Below are positions 1 through 12,400 of a stretch of DNA of 64,000 bases, in pieces. Position 1 is the first letter of the stretch; the number at the start of each line of letters is the position of its first letter. Under the pieces are notes generated by a model, which saw only the letters and a program-made list of their open reading frames with translations, did not search any database and was not told the origin of the DNA. Location: the NCBI GenBank assembly GCA_008360955.1, contig LUCM01004636.1, positions 223,346 through 287,345 on the forward strand, read 5' to 3'. Made by a program: the position numbers and the translations under genes. Origin of the DNA: Fasciolopsis buskii (taxonomy: Eukaryota > Platyhelminthes > Trematoda > Plagiorchiida > Fasciolidae).

Positions 1-162
1 TAAGAAACAAGCATACCAAAGGTCACCGCGCTAGTTGACCCCACCACCACGGTGACGCATGACGTGGAAGACAACTAATCACTCACCTGACCCACATTTC
101 AAAGCACACACATACACGAACACAACTAAACATCAGTTGGCATGTGAACGTTCCCTCAGTCA
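1..162. other. left edge, no feature seen
   Basis: I see no coding, RNA or repeat signal in this short left edge before the first dispersed repeat begins. Confidence 0.5.
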
Positions 163-323
163 TTTGATTGTAAAACTTGCCTTGAGAAAGACTACCCACG
201 GTAGTCGAAACGTTGGCGCATTACATCTACCAACAACGCTGTGTTATTAATATTATATCATTCACAATAAAAACCAATACATGGCGCATCGATTTTTCGA
301 TACACTTCTTACGTCGTTTGGTC
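163..323 (+). repeat. dispersed repeat with hairpin-GAAAC motif, copy 1
   Basis: This ~160 bp unit matches, in inverted orientation, a second unit at 9311-9468 over its whole length with few differences. Near its start is a perfect 7-bp hairpin (GACTACC / GGTAGTC, 190-206) followed directly by GAAAC. The order TTGAGAAA, hairpin, GAAAC resembles the hammerhead-like core (CUGANGA, stem II, GAAA) described in Penelope-like retroelements, but the first block is imperfect here. The family assignment is an inference; that the unit is a repeat is seen directly. Confidence 0.7.
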
Positions 324-2121
324 CGGATATTTACAAACTGGTTACCAATCGAAGAGCATTACATGTTTCAAAATGTTCTTTTCATTATAAAATATCCCAT
401 TTGCTAGCTACCTGCTGGTGGTATGAGGTTGCTTTTCCAAGGAAAGTGATACACTGAAGTCATGGCAAATCTGAGATTCACTACTCAAACGTTTTAATTG
501 TCGCCTTTATTACCGGAGCGAACCGAATGTGTAATTTGGAAAATAATTGTCAGATCGCAGAATGGGCTGATTTCAGAAGGAAGGTGGCAAACTGTGTAGT
601 CGGGGCAAACGACAGTTTTTCATCTGAGGTGTTGTCCTCATGACTTGGAGTATTCAACATCGGTGGATAAATTTTTCGAAGTCAATTGCTAAGGAGAAGA
701 AAGACCTTAATTACCTTATGATGCGGTAAACTGTTATATCCCGAATAGTCGCTATCGTTTAGGATTTCGTTGAAGACTGTTCCAGGTCGAGAACTAACGT
801 TGCTGCGACTGTGAGTAGGTGTTTTTTAATGCATTAAATGAAAATGATAACTAGTGTTGGGAAGGCATGGACACTAGAACATGTAGACTGCGTACCAGGA
901 AGGCAAGTCAACATATATCTACAAATCTTGTGCTTGCGCACTAGTAGATTGAATTATCACTGTTGAATTGGCATGTTTTATCCGGATTCGCATCCCACCT
1001 CGGGATCAAATGATCACTAACGCTTCCTAACGTGAATGAAATAGGTGTACAGTGCTTCCGAGGGTCTCCATCTGGAACGATGGGGAATTTGAAAAGGATC
1101 AGACTTCTCCCGGGAAAAGTTTTGTGAGTCGTGACGCAATCCAAGTCCAAAAAGTCATTTTTTCCGCTTAGAACCTCGATCTCCGTAACAGCCGTTGTTC
1201 CATTAAGTAATGACGCCAGCCTTTGGCGATTTTAAATTAACCGAACTTTTAACATTTTGCATGAACAATGTATTACTTCATGAATCCAATTTTCTAGATG
1301 AAACTGAAGACAAAGTTATTCATCTCGACGGTTTTGCTTGCCTCCCTCGTATTGACCAGTTCTTGCACAACTAAAAAGGAGGAAGAGGGATAATTAATCA
1401 CGTGAATAGCGATCGATGAAATCCTGTTAAAATCATCACTAAGTTGAAACGAGAGAACCGGAATTCGCATGGACAATATCACCTCGAATGGTGAAGAAAC
1501 GGTTGCAGTTTAGATGCCAAGCAAGGAGATCAGAAAGTTATGAAAATCAACAACCTGAACTATGATCAACACAAACTTTAAAGTCTATTGAATCACTACA
1601 CAATCAGGCTCCTCTATTAATGGCTCCAAAACCATATGCGAGCACAAATTTGTAAGCGGTTACAGTCAGTTGGCTAGAGCAAAAATATTCTCCACTCCGG
1701 CCATGGTGTGGTAAAGTAAACTCTTTGTACAAACATTTTTATTGTTTATTTCCTATCCTGAAAAATCCCTATCTTTTGTGCATATGCGTGTGTGTTTTGG
1801 TTTTGACCATTCTGATGTCCAATATCTGATGTTTCTCGGCCTCAAAAACATCATCAACTTCCTAGATGGGATTAATTTTAACCTAGAATTTTCCTTTACA
1901 AATAACCCTGAATTAGTTTGAGCCAGGGACGTCCGATCGTGCCGCCTCGTTCTTTCTGTCATTATTTAATAACCTTCAGTTGTGAAGACTCGTTTGCTAT
2001 TCCCGGTGTTATTTGTTTTACCCGAAGAAAAATAACCCCGGAGGTTTTTTTCACGCTCACAAACGACAGGTTTAACAACGAAAACGGCCCGGATATTCTA
2101 CGCCAGTCCTTCTCAGGCACT

Positions 2122-2123
<2 letters not shown>

Positions 2124-2155
<32 letters not shown>
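2124..2155. repeat. (AC)16 microsatellite
   Basis: An uninterrupted AC dinucleotide tract. It produces spurious Thr-His or Cys-Val ORFs in several frames, which should not be read as genes. Confidence 0.95.
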
Positions 2156-2158
<3 letters not shown>

Positions 2159-5100
2159 CGCATCAATAATATCAAAACTGTTTAGTCAATGGTCTGACTG
2201 TCACATGATTTCCTCAGTCACACCTGCATCCAACATGCGAACAGTAAGGTCCCCGTCTATTGCATATGCCTTCATTACCCTTAAGATCCCGAAAAAGTCA
2301 TTACTCTAGGATATTTGCAGTAAATTACCATCAGTTCGTGCATCGTTGTTCTTTTCACCAATGTGGATGCATCGCCAACGTAGTTCACAACGTTTTGCCC
2401 TCGGTGAACAAGAAGGCGAGATACGTTCGAACCTGTATTTTTGGACTACAGCGATGAACTGAACGGTGTTGACAAACAAAAGCTCAAAATTACTTCACTT
2501 CACGGTGTTCAGTCGTCAGAAACTAGGCTTTTCCAACAGTTCAGAAGATGCTGAAGAAAAACTTCTTCCGTGTCTACCTCCAGTCAAGAGCAATTCTACC
2601 ATACAATTTATTTATTTCAAAACACCTGCTCCATTCTGGCTAAAGGTTGTCTTCGCTAAGGTAAGGAGGTTAATATTGCGATTTGCATCTGGAGACAACG
2701 TCCCTAACCCTTAATGTTGTTAAATGTTTTGTTTGTGTATCATCTCACGGGCCACGATCGGAATATGTTGTCTTCTTTGACCTGCCACATAAAGATAACC
2801 AGAACAAAGTCACCTATGCAATTTCCTTTAACAAGCGGGTGATCGTTCGAATTCTAGGTGGACTTTGTGATACTTCAACACCGTCAAATATGAGCTCACT
2901 ATTTGAGTAGAATCTTAAGTGAGGCGAACCACCAACTCTAACAGGATTTTAGCAATTGTATTTCCTGTTCATTTACGCGTGATAGATACAAGTAGATGAA
3001 CCTATGCATTTCTGTTTATCCATGCTCAATTGTTCCTCATCCTACCAGCTTTCCGTGAAACCCAAGTGACACTCGTTAGCAAATGAAGAAAATTTTGGTC
3101 TCGTGAAATGTTCCTGAAGTGCAGAAACTCACCATTTTTGCACACATGCCACAATTTATGCCTTCTTGCTGTTCCTTTTTTGTCCCCTTTTTATATACTG
3201 GTGGATGTCCATCCAAATAGGTGCATGGAATAACTACCCCGGTTGAAATGAATGATAGGTTGAGCCTTGACATGAAATTTCATGTAAATCTACTACTGTC
3301 CTCACGCTGATGAAGCTCATAGGCAGTTGCTCCTACATTTCCTCTTAGATCAGAATATTCCATCATAAGTTTACTGGAGTGGATTGGCCAAACACAAGGA
3401 CCCGGTAGTGCTAGCACACGTTTTATACATACCCTCAAATTCGCTTAACATCTTCAGTAAATTTCCACACGTTCTAAGGTCTGTGTGGAGTGAAAACGGG
3501 TTGCAGAAGCCTAAAGAGAGCCACAAACTGTTTTTGAGTAGACCGGCGAATTCTGATTAATCACAGTGAAGACTTTGCTATGCTCATTCCACAAAGCTTT
3601 ACCAAACTAGATCACTGAACTATATATAGATCCGGACAAGCAAAAGTTAGGCAAACTCTGCGTGGTAACTGGCCTACACTGGGTATGAAACCGGTAAAGC
3701 GATAAAACGATGATAGCCATGCTTACGCACACTAGCATACACTACCAAAACCCCCGACGAACAATGGTGTTATACAATTAAATTATGTAGAATGTAAAAT
3801 CCATTTACACACCGAAAAGCCAAATTCGAGGCCAGTAGACGAAATCGAGCCTGCAGCTTAAGCCTCCCAAGCGAGTGCCCTACTACCGACATGGAAAGCC
3901 GACTTCGTAAGTGAACATTCGGCGTTGCGCAAACTCCTACTCCAATAACAAAAAGCAATCGATTCGGCTTAAGTTGATGAATTGACCTTGTCGGTCACCT
4001 TTCAATGGGAGTTGAACAGGATACGAAGAATTCTAAATAATCTTCAGCTGTTTTGAGCAGCCATGTGGGAAACCCACTTTTGGAGGCACAGTGGATTTTC
4101 CACTCCCCATAGCACCTGGTATCAACTTAAAAAGCTGAACAACCAACTTAATTGAAAATCCTGAAGTAGAAGGATTATTTTGCGTGGCAGGGTTGAATCA
4201 ACTCCAGCGATAGTTCAGTTAAAAGAGTACGTCATTTCTGCGTCCCTTTCTTTAAGTTAAAGTTGAAGCAAACTGGAGAGATTCGTTTCAACCAAGCAGG
4301 TTATGGATTTTGTAAACCTATCTCTCTACCGGTCAGAGAGACAGACTTGTCTCAATCGACCACGTCGTCAGCGTGACACGATTTTCGGATTGGGTTGCAG
4401 AGAGAACAGTCTTTTGAGTTTGGGTATACACTGGTACCATGTATCGTTTTCACCGTGTGCAAACTAAATAAGGCTAGACGGTCAGAACTGGTCCCAATGA
4501 CAGCTGGGATGTAAGTGCAAGCAATAAGTGAGGCAGCCGACAATGTTCTTTGCCCTGCCTATGCCACTGTGTTGCCTTTGAGTTTTGTAAACGGTAATTT
4601 TCGTCATCACTATCGTTCTGTGAATCGCCACATTTGTTCTTATCATTTAATTGCTCAATCGAATCCGATGATTGTTGTAGACGGAAATGGGCACAATTTT
4701 GATTTATATTTCATCTGTATCTCCAGATCATACTTTGTATGCTGTGATACATCCAATTAGTTACTCGCAGTATATTAAGGTAGACAAACATATGAAAATA
4801 GCTCTGTTGTCTTTTAGAAGTAACTTTGCTGCCTTCTTATGTACAGATCGAGCCGTCTTTCGTGTTACTTATCAACAAATCCAAAAATTCCATTCCGTTA
4901 TTTGATTATAGTTCCATTATGAGACACAAATCTAAATGGGCGGAAATAAACTTATTCAGCAGATAACTGATCGAGACTAAAGAATTAGTAACACACAATT
5001 AAACATCCGCATAACATCTATGCACTGAGAAACAGAATCGACTATTCACACCTTTCGGACAGTCAGTATTACATCAGTTCCCCATGATAATTTTACGCCC

Positions 5101-6216
5101 AAATTTCCCGATAGGGATGTGGGAAAAATTCGACCGAAATGTTGATATTTATTTGCGTGATGGCCTGTAAGATTCACTTTACGCATCGGCAACTTCTTTA
5201 TCGGTTCACTGATGGGAGAAAATACTGACCGTCCAAGAGAAAACAATTCGAGAAGCGGTGAGCACAAATCACGCTGACAGAGGCATCAGGTTTAGTCAAA
5301 AACAAGATTTATTAACAGAAATCGTTAGTCAACAAGAAAGCGGACTCGATAATGTCTTTTCGTCTTTGGCAGCAGCACCACATTTAGTAACTACAAATAA
5401 ATGACTGTGTAGAACGCAAGCGCGAATTGCGTGATACACACTAACCTACGGTCTTGTAGTTGCAGCTAAATAAAAAGAATACAGGAAATAAAAACCATAA
5501 GGGAGAAAACAAAAGACTAGAATGCAGATAGCTGGCGTACAGGATAGATGGTGGCCAAGTCAGGTTAATTCAAGTAAATCTCGAATATTCACGCTACTTA
5601 CGTGTTACAACTGCCGTGTTATTGATATCTTGTGAATTGGTCTTCCCATAACTTTTACTTAGATTACTGATAACTTTTTCTATTTACTGCAGTTCAGTTA
5701 CTATGGCAACCTTATGTGGTAGTGTATGAAAATATCTGTCTTGACTATCAGAACTGCAGACCGCTTCGTCGTTAAGTAGCATCTGTTCATCATTTAATAG
5801 ACTCGTGTAGAATTGACACACGTTTTTGGACAATGCTTTCTGCAAATGGACATGCTGCAGATGAACTGTCTGGCACAATCACGTGAATTGATAGCCCAGT
5901 GAAATTTCAACGCAGCTACTGTCTGCTGAAGAAACCCGAGGCAACCAGGAGACGGAAACACATGTAGCTGTCCTAGGCCGGTTACTAAATAGTGGTTTCA
6001 TACTAGTAGGATTTGAATTCAGAATTAAAAAAGTTAGTCAGAATTACTAGCTATATATCCAAACCATCGAAGGGAAGGAAAAAAGTCACACTAATTAGGA
6101 GTCTCCAGTATCAACCTAACCGCTTAAATACAATTCGGTCTTCGCATGTTTTAACTAGTCTATCTTAAGTTTTTCTGAAGTGTTCCATAGTAAGGAATAC
6201 AATAACGAATACAAAC

Positions 6217-6234
6217 CTATATATATATATATAT
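6217..6234. repeat. short (TA)n microsatellite
   Basis: A short AT dinucleotide run in AT-rich DNA, with no associated feature. Confidence 0.9.
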
Positions 6235-8253
6235 TACTGTGAGATCGGATTAACTTCGTTCGTTATTTTGGGATGAGGAATTCCCCATCTAATCTTGAAT
6301 CAGTCGTGCTTGTAAACTTCACCCCATCTGTCTTCGTCCAAGTCAATAAAGGTTTTACTGCAGAAATTCGGGCTAAATATAGAATAACCTGTTATGAGCC
6401 GACTTTATTGTCGTGACATGCCTAAAGCCTGAGTGCAATCCAGGCGGGATGCCCCGTAGTGGATCAGACCCGCTACACGGAAAGCGAACCGGCAATCCTG
6501 ACCCTGAAACTTGAAATGGCATAGAAACACGGGAGACCTCACTAGGTTGGGTGTAGTAACCAGTCGGGAGACGACTGCTCTCTATCTACCGCCAAAAATG
6601 ACTGTCTCATTCCGGGACTCGAAAGTGTGGCCTTTTGAGCTGACAGACATAAGATCGACTTGACCATCGCCGATAGCAAATTTTAAGCGGACACTCACCG
6701 ACACACATGGATTCTGCCACATATGCATGCACATACAAATTCGAACTACCTCGTGCTGCTTGTGGATTACTCTCTCGTATAGACTGGTCAAAACCTCCTT
6801 CGAAATCTGTTTCATCACATCAACCAAAACGTTGATAATTGCTCACACAGAACTGGACGTCTTCATTGTGACATCGAAAATAAAGCAGTAGCAAAATAAG
6901 CGTGTTTTGATGACTTATTCCTCTGGCTAATAGAATTACGTATTAAATGAGTTCAGCAAATGATCTGGTCAGAATATGCAAATGATCAGATTGGTTAATC
7001 GACACAAAATGGGAAGGCCTGGAAACCGGAAAGGAATGTCACAGGATGTGGTTTGGAAAATCAATGTCATCAAATAGGTGACGAAACTTCCAGAGTGATT
7101 TACAAGTTACCACCGAACTATCATAAGCTGTTCGTTTGCGGGATCTAGCGATATCAGCAAATGTGTCCATAAGATTACTCAACTCTTGAGTTTGTTCCCA
7201 GAACTGATTTGCCAAGTCTGTCCTCTCCCACCATGACCTCGAGGTAACACTGATTCACAAACAAAACACGACTACGCCTCATGACCTTTCCACCTGGAAC
7301 CTAATGTTGAATCCCGCCCATCCACTTCCTTTCTTTCTCTCTGTCTCTCCGAATCCCTTTTTCAAGCCCCATCCCATGGCATTCCTTCTCCGTTTCCGAG
7401 CATTTCAATTTTCTCTTGATTGACCAGTCTGTTCATTTGCATATTCTGACAATATCCTTTGCTGAACTCCTTATATATGTATAACTGTATTGGTCAGAGG
7501 ACAAAATTCTACACAAAGCACCGTGCTTATTGACCTTTGGCGATTAAATTCGTGAGAACAGACATTGGACGCAATGTTTTTCCATGCACCACGAACCTCA
7601 TTCGGATCTGGCTCATAAAACCAAGTTATTTTAAAATTAAATTTCCTTTCGCGATGCGAAAAGTGTCGCTTTATTTACAGTTAGGCGGTTGAGGTCACGT
7701 GAATTCTGCAGACATGGTAATTTGACCGGCTGTAGGGAAATTGGAAACTGCAAATTTCACCGTGAAATATCACGACCTTGACTCTTTGACCATTACTGAT
7801 CAAGATTGTTTTCAACGGAAATCGATTAGGACAAACAAAACATGCCACTCGCAGAAATCATGAAGCCAACACTATCGTCGATGAGACATATACATCCCAG
7901 ACACAACTGCCCATTGTCCATAAAATGAAGTTGCGTCTTGTTTAGAATTCGGCCAAATTATTTCCAAAACCGGACACTTCTCAAACTCTGATAAAAATTA
8001 TCTATACATTCATCAGGCCAATAAAATTGGTTCTCTGTAAGTCTTTTTTGCTGACCACTGGAGATATCTGCAAACTTTGTGCGATTAGCGACGTACTTTT
8101 TTACTATGCACAAACGACACTACTTGTATGCCTGACGTGAGCACCAATAATCCGGGATATATGCGTTCAGTCTCCGGCTTCCCGAAGCCGGTTATTTAGT
8201 CTGAATTTGTGATACGGATGAATCAACAGCACGTCAGTCGACCGAGCGCGTGC

Positions 8254-8274
8254 GTGTGTGTGTGTGTGTGTGTG
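8254..8274. repeat. (GT)n microsatellite
   Basis: A GT dinucleotide tract flanked by impure TGCG units. It creates a chance Val-Cys or His-Thr reading in the overlapping ORFs. Confidence 0.9.
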
Positions 8275-8652
8275 CGTGCATCACAGGTCGATTAGGATTG
8301 TCCATAAACGAGGTCTGCGCGCTTCCTTTGCCCACGTTCATGGTAGACAGATTTTCGATACGACAGCTCACGCTCATTGTCTTCCAATCTCCAGAGCGTC
8401 GGCAAACAGTGAATTTTGCTAGCTGGCCTGGGATTGAAACAAGTGAGCTGAGGGTGCTTCTGTCCTCATAAATTAGTCCACTGGAACCCAGTTGCATACT
8501 GCTAGCCCAACTAATAGTGCTACTACTACAATTACTAATCGTAATAATAGTGATAATGGTTTCTTTTGACTTCCAACTTCCTTTTAGTCATCAGACAAAA
8601 GATGTAAAGTGAATAAGAAAAAGGGTCGTGACCGATGAAATGTTATCAATTT

Positions 8653-8735
8653 AAAAAGTGATTTACGACGACAAGATTCGAACCGACGATCTTCTCATTG
8701 AAACGCAGCGGCACTAACCGGTCAATCGCTATCAG
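8653..8735 (-). repeat. tRNA-derived SINE-like head
   Basis: On the minus strand a D-arm-like stretch (GACCGGTTAGTGC) is followed about 29 nt later by a perfect pol III box B (GGTTCGAATC; plus-strand position 8675-8684). The order and spacing are those of a tRNA. The ends do not make a convincing acceptor stem and no CCA context is seen, so a tRNA pseudogene or SINE head is more likely than a working tRNA. Its body differs from the SINE copies at 40.7, 41.2, 49.0 and 63.2 kb. Confidence 0.55.
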
Positions 8736-9310
8736 ATTATTTGGACTTGAAATAAACCACGGAGAAAATGACAAAACGTATACCGTCACTACTACCTTAC
8801 TAGTGGTAATGCAACTGTGTACAGTAACATTAGATCACTGGAAGCAATCAGGAATCTTGAACATTAGCATGCATCTTATCTGAATTTATTCCATGACTTT
8901 CTCTCCAACTGCTTACACTTTCACAACAAAATAGACCCTTGGCAGGAATGAAATCGATAGGACTAGACATCCGATCTGGGTTTAATCATGAATGACAGTT
9001 GATAAGTCTTTTGAAATATTGTTATTCGTTTCCAAATGATCAACCTGTCTCTTGATTTCTGTTACGCTATCGTGAGTGTAGCTTTATGAAAACCGGTATT
9101 TGTCAACTCGTGTTTGTATAAGATGGTACCGGAAATATAGATATCATTACAAAGCAAGTGAGTTCATTCGCTTCTGTTTCTTGCCTTACAGCTGAGTAGC
9201 ATTGAAAATTACCTCGCGCGAATAAACTTGTGGACTTGATTTTTAACGAGTTCCTGTTTCCGCAAGCTTTAGGAGTTCCTTCGCTTATATTCAAGAAACA
9301 AAGAGACATG

Positions 9311-9468
9311 ACCACATGACGTAAGGAGTGTATCAAAAAATCGATGCGCCATGTAATGGTTTTAGTTGTGGATCATATAATTTTAATAACAGCGTTGTTG
9401 GTAGATGTAATGCGCCAACGTTTCGACTACCGTGGATAGTCTTCCTCAAGGTAAGTTTTACAATCAAA
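9311..9468 (-). repeat. dispersed repeat with hairpin-GAAAC motif, copy 2
   Basis: This is the inverted partner of 163-323. The hairpin is at 9425-9441, with one base change relative to copy 1. On the minus strand it reads CCTTGAGGAA, stem, GAAAC, closer to a hammerhead core than copy 1 but still with U where the essential C of CUGANGA should be. Similarity extends past the hairpin through the GGCGCATCGATTTTT block to about 9311 and stops there. The two copies bracket about 9 kb with no coding signal. Confidence 0.7.
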
Positions 9469-12400
9469 AAGATTTCTCTTTTACTGTCTCACTTACTTTG
9501 ATTCAGTTAGACCTAATTTTTTGTAAACATCGTTGCCGTTGAACATGAAGTTTTCAACTTGTATCATGTATATTTTGTTGTTGTTTTGTTCTTTTAATAC
9601 ATGACAGTTCGTTACGCAGGTAGGTGGAAATTGGTGGCCCCTACCGGTAGTCAATTCAGTTACAGAGACCCCACTACATCATTTTTCGATCTTTTTTTCT
9701 TTTCAGCGATTGCTCTTGGCCCTTAATGTGCTGTCTTCTGTTTTCCATCTACCATTCGAAACAGTGCTTTGACTAGTCTCCTCACGTATGTACGTCACCC
9801 ACATGAGTGCATGTTCCGTCAGAAGCACATCAAACCTACTGTGATCGAATTAGCTCAAGCCAAAACTTGAAAGTAGTTGCATACGTGGTCACGTCTATTA
9901 AATTGTCTAGTGTTTTGTGCAAAATATTCAAACGATTTCTTAAAAACAGAACATACACTCCGGTGGCAATCAGGAACTAATGCGATTGATTCTGGTCACT
10001 GTGCTGATGGCAGTCCTGCGGTACGGTGAACTATCTTCAAGTCAGCTGATTGTTAGTCTTCCAATTCCTGAAATTTTTGCCGTCCGAAAAAGGGAAAAAA
10101 AGTAAGTGCAATTCATCCCCTGATTAGTAATCTTCACTTATCCACTAACCAGAACGGTAAGAACCGAGTCAAGCTGGCACAAAACCGCCTTATTTCAATG
10201 GAAGTCTTCAGTCTCCGCCTGCGTGGTCGGCACCTGTGGCTTTTAGTGCGACATGGCGAAAATGGATTCATAATGACATGAGGACCGTTGAAGCCGATTA
10301 CTTGCTCACTGTCATCATTTTGACCTTGCCATGCAATCACCGCTCGTTGTCGAGTCGCTGCTAATAGCCCACCAGACTACGCGCTTTTGTTCTGACTAGG
10401 ATTCATAATTTGACACAATCGGACTGTATTTGCTTACGTTTTATCGATTTGTGACCTTCAGACTACGTTTCATCATCTTATGGTCACTGGTAGCCAACGC
10501 AATAGCTCAGTTTGACTCACACACGAACAAGACGAAAGTGTGATTCCTTCACAACTGTCAGCTGAAAAATTGTAGGATGAAAAAATGATGATAAGAGTAA
10601 TTTATAATTGAATCATTAAGAGATGAACAACACTTATTATTCATCATCGTCAGATTATCAATAAAACTGCGGGTACATTAAACAAAACAAACATTCAGAT
10701 TTAGTCATTAACCAAATGTTAAAACTGGCCCCAAGTGGGCTGGTATATTGGGACTGGAGAACGGGCCCCTAATCAGCTGTCCTCGTAAATTCATATGTTC
10801 TGATTAGTTCGTGTCCGATGGGACGGAAAGCGCCTGAAAGTTGAAAAATATAACAAAATGACATTTTGGCTACGTGCAACGAACTGGTGTGACACAACTT
10901 CTGTTCCTGCAAGGATCACCCAATTGGAGGCTGTCTAACAAAGAAATTAGAAGGCCGAAGTACGACCTCGGGTACTCTTTGTCTGGTGATCCACATGTCG
11001 GTTGATACCGTTCATTACTCAGACTCAAATTCATTTTTATCACTCTGAGGTACGTTCAAGACTCTTCATCAAATTGTCAATTTGAGCATTGAAGGAGCGC
11101 AGTGAGTTATAACATTAGGCTGGAAAATCAGTTCATGTTGTAAGTTCAGAATTATCAGGAGATTTTCAAGTAGAGAAACATCTGCAAAAGCATTACCACG
11201 GAAACAATTTTTAGTGTCGAAAAGGTTTCTGTTCTGATTCTGGTTATTCTTTTTCGCTTGCATTGCCACTCAAGGGGACCAGGGATGGGTACAAGAGCCT
11301 CGTGACTCGGTTTTCGAGCTTCACATCAAAATGCTCCTTTGTACTACTTAATGTTATCGTGAATTTTAATACAAAATGCGGACGGCCCACTCCACGAAGC
11401 TTATCATTCAGGATCAGCTGGACGCTATCCAAGTGATGGCCGAGGTTGACAGTAATGCAAAATGTTGCGCTTCTCAGTGGATGAGGCCGTTTATCTCCTA
11501 TATCCTGGAGTTCTGGCTTCCTATATCCATCATAAAACAAAATAGATTGTTTGCAAAAGGACATTCGCTACCGGTTGAAAATTTCCGTGCGAGGAAGCCA
11601 ATGGGCGGTAAGGCGATTTGGATCTTCATGTATACCTGGGCGGATATGTGCGGATAGACCGATCACAGTCCTGGTAGTAATCGTACTTACAGATAGTGAC
11701 TCCAAATTATAGGTCCAGATTAATCCGGGGACAGTGCGGATTTGTACAGCCATATAAATATGTGCCCCTTTATGCGACGGCGTAGTGGGTATTATTTGTA
11801 CCTGCTGTATCGCCAAAGTACCCGTAGGATTGAAATCAGCTAGCGCCAGGTTCGTGTGCAGTGTAACTAAGTGCTAACGATGGGTCACTATAAACACTCT
11901 ACTTCCCATCGTATGCAACCCTTGGCAAACGTTTCCGAACCCCATTGCATGATCTAATCAAATCTCCTTGAGATCACGTGCTGCAATCATTGTACATAGA
12001 GATTTTGATGCACCTTACTGGGATGCTAACTATGAGAGTCTCAGTCAGATTTCAACCAACCTGACCCACTTATCATTATAGCATGCAGTCCCACTGATAA
12101 CGCATATGCCTTGCGTCCTTGAATAACCACTGTCAGAATTCTCACGTGGTTCTCAACTGGACCGAAATCATAGCTGTGTGCTGCAGCATAGCACGAAACC
12201 AAGACCACGGAACAGCGAATAGCTTTTGGCCATACGGGAGTTGTAAATGGATGCCGCCTACGCTGGAACAGGGATTCTGACCATGAGTTTTGGACCATCA
12301 AGTAGGTCAGTAAATCAACATCCATGTGGGTGCTTTGGAGTGTTAGTTACGATATCAGGCTACAGATGTATTCAGCACATAAGCAAGGAAAGTACCACAA

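Larger units (their letters stand above)
324..8652. other. long stretch with no recognisable gene
   Basis: Only short ORFs of chance length occur here, on both strands. Apart from the microsatellites listed separately (2124, 6217 and 8254) I recognise no protein family, RNA gene or repeat. A GC-rich inverted repeat near 8180 (CCGGCTTC / GAAGCCGG) could form a small hairpin of unknown meaning. Confidence 0.5.

Noticed and set aside
1962..2169. Cys-Val and Thr-His repeat ORFs
   Set aside because: Readings of the AC microsatellite at 2124-2155.
8653..8735. A functional tRNA gene
   Set aside because: Box A and box B are present but no convincing acceptor stem or terminator context is seen.
163..9468. 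A 9.3 kb DNA transposon with ~160 bp terminal inverted repeats
   Set aside because: No transposase or other coding signal lies between the repeats and no target-site duplication is evident; two independent insertions of one repeat family explain it better.
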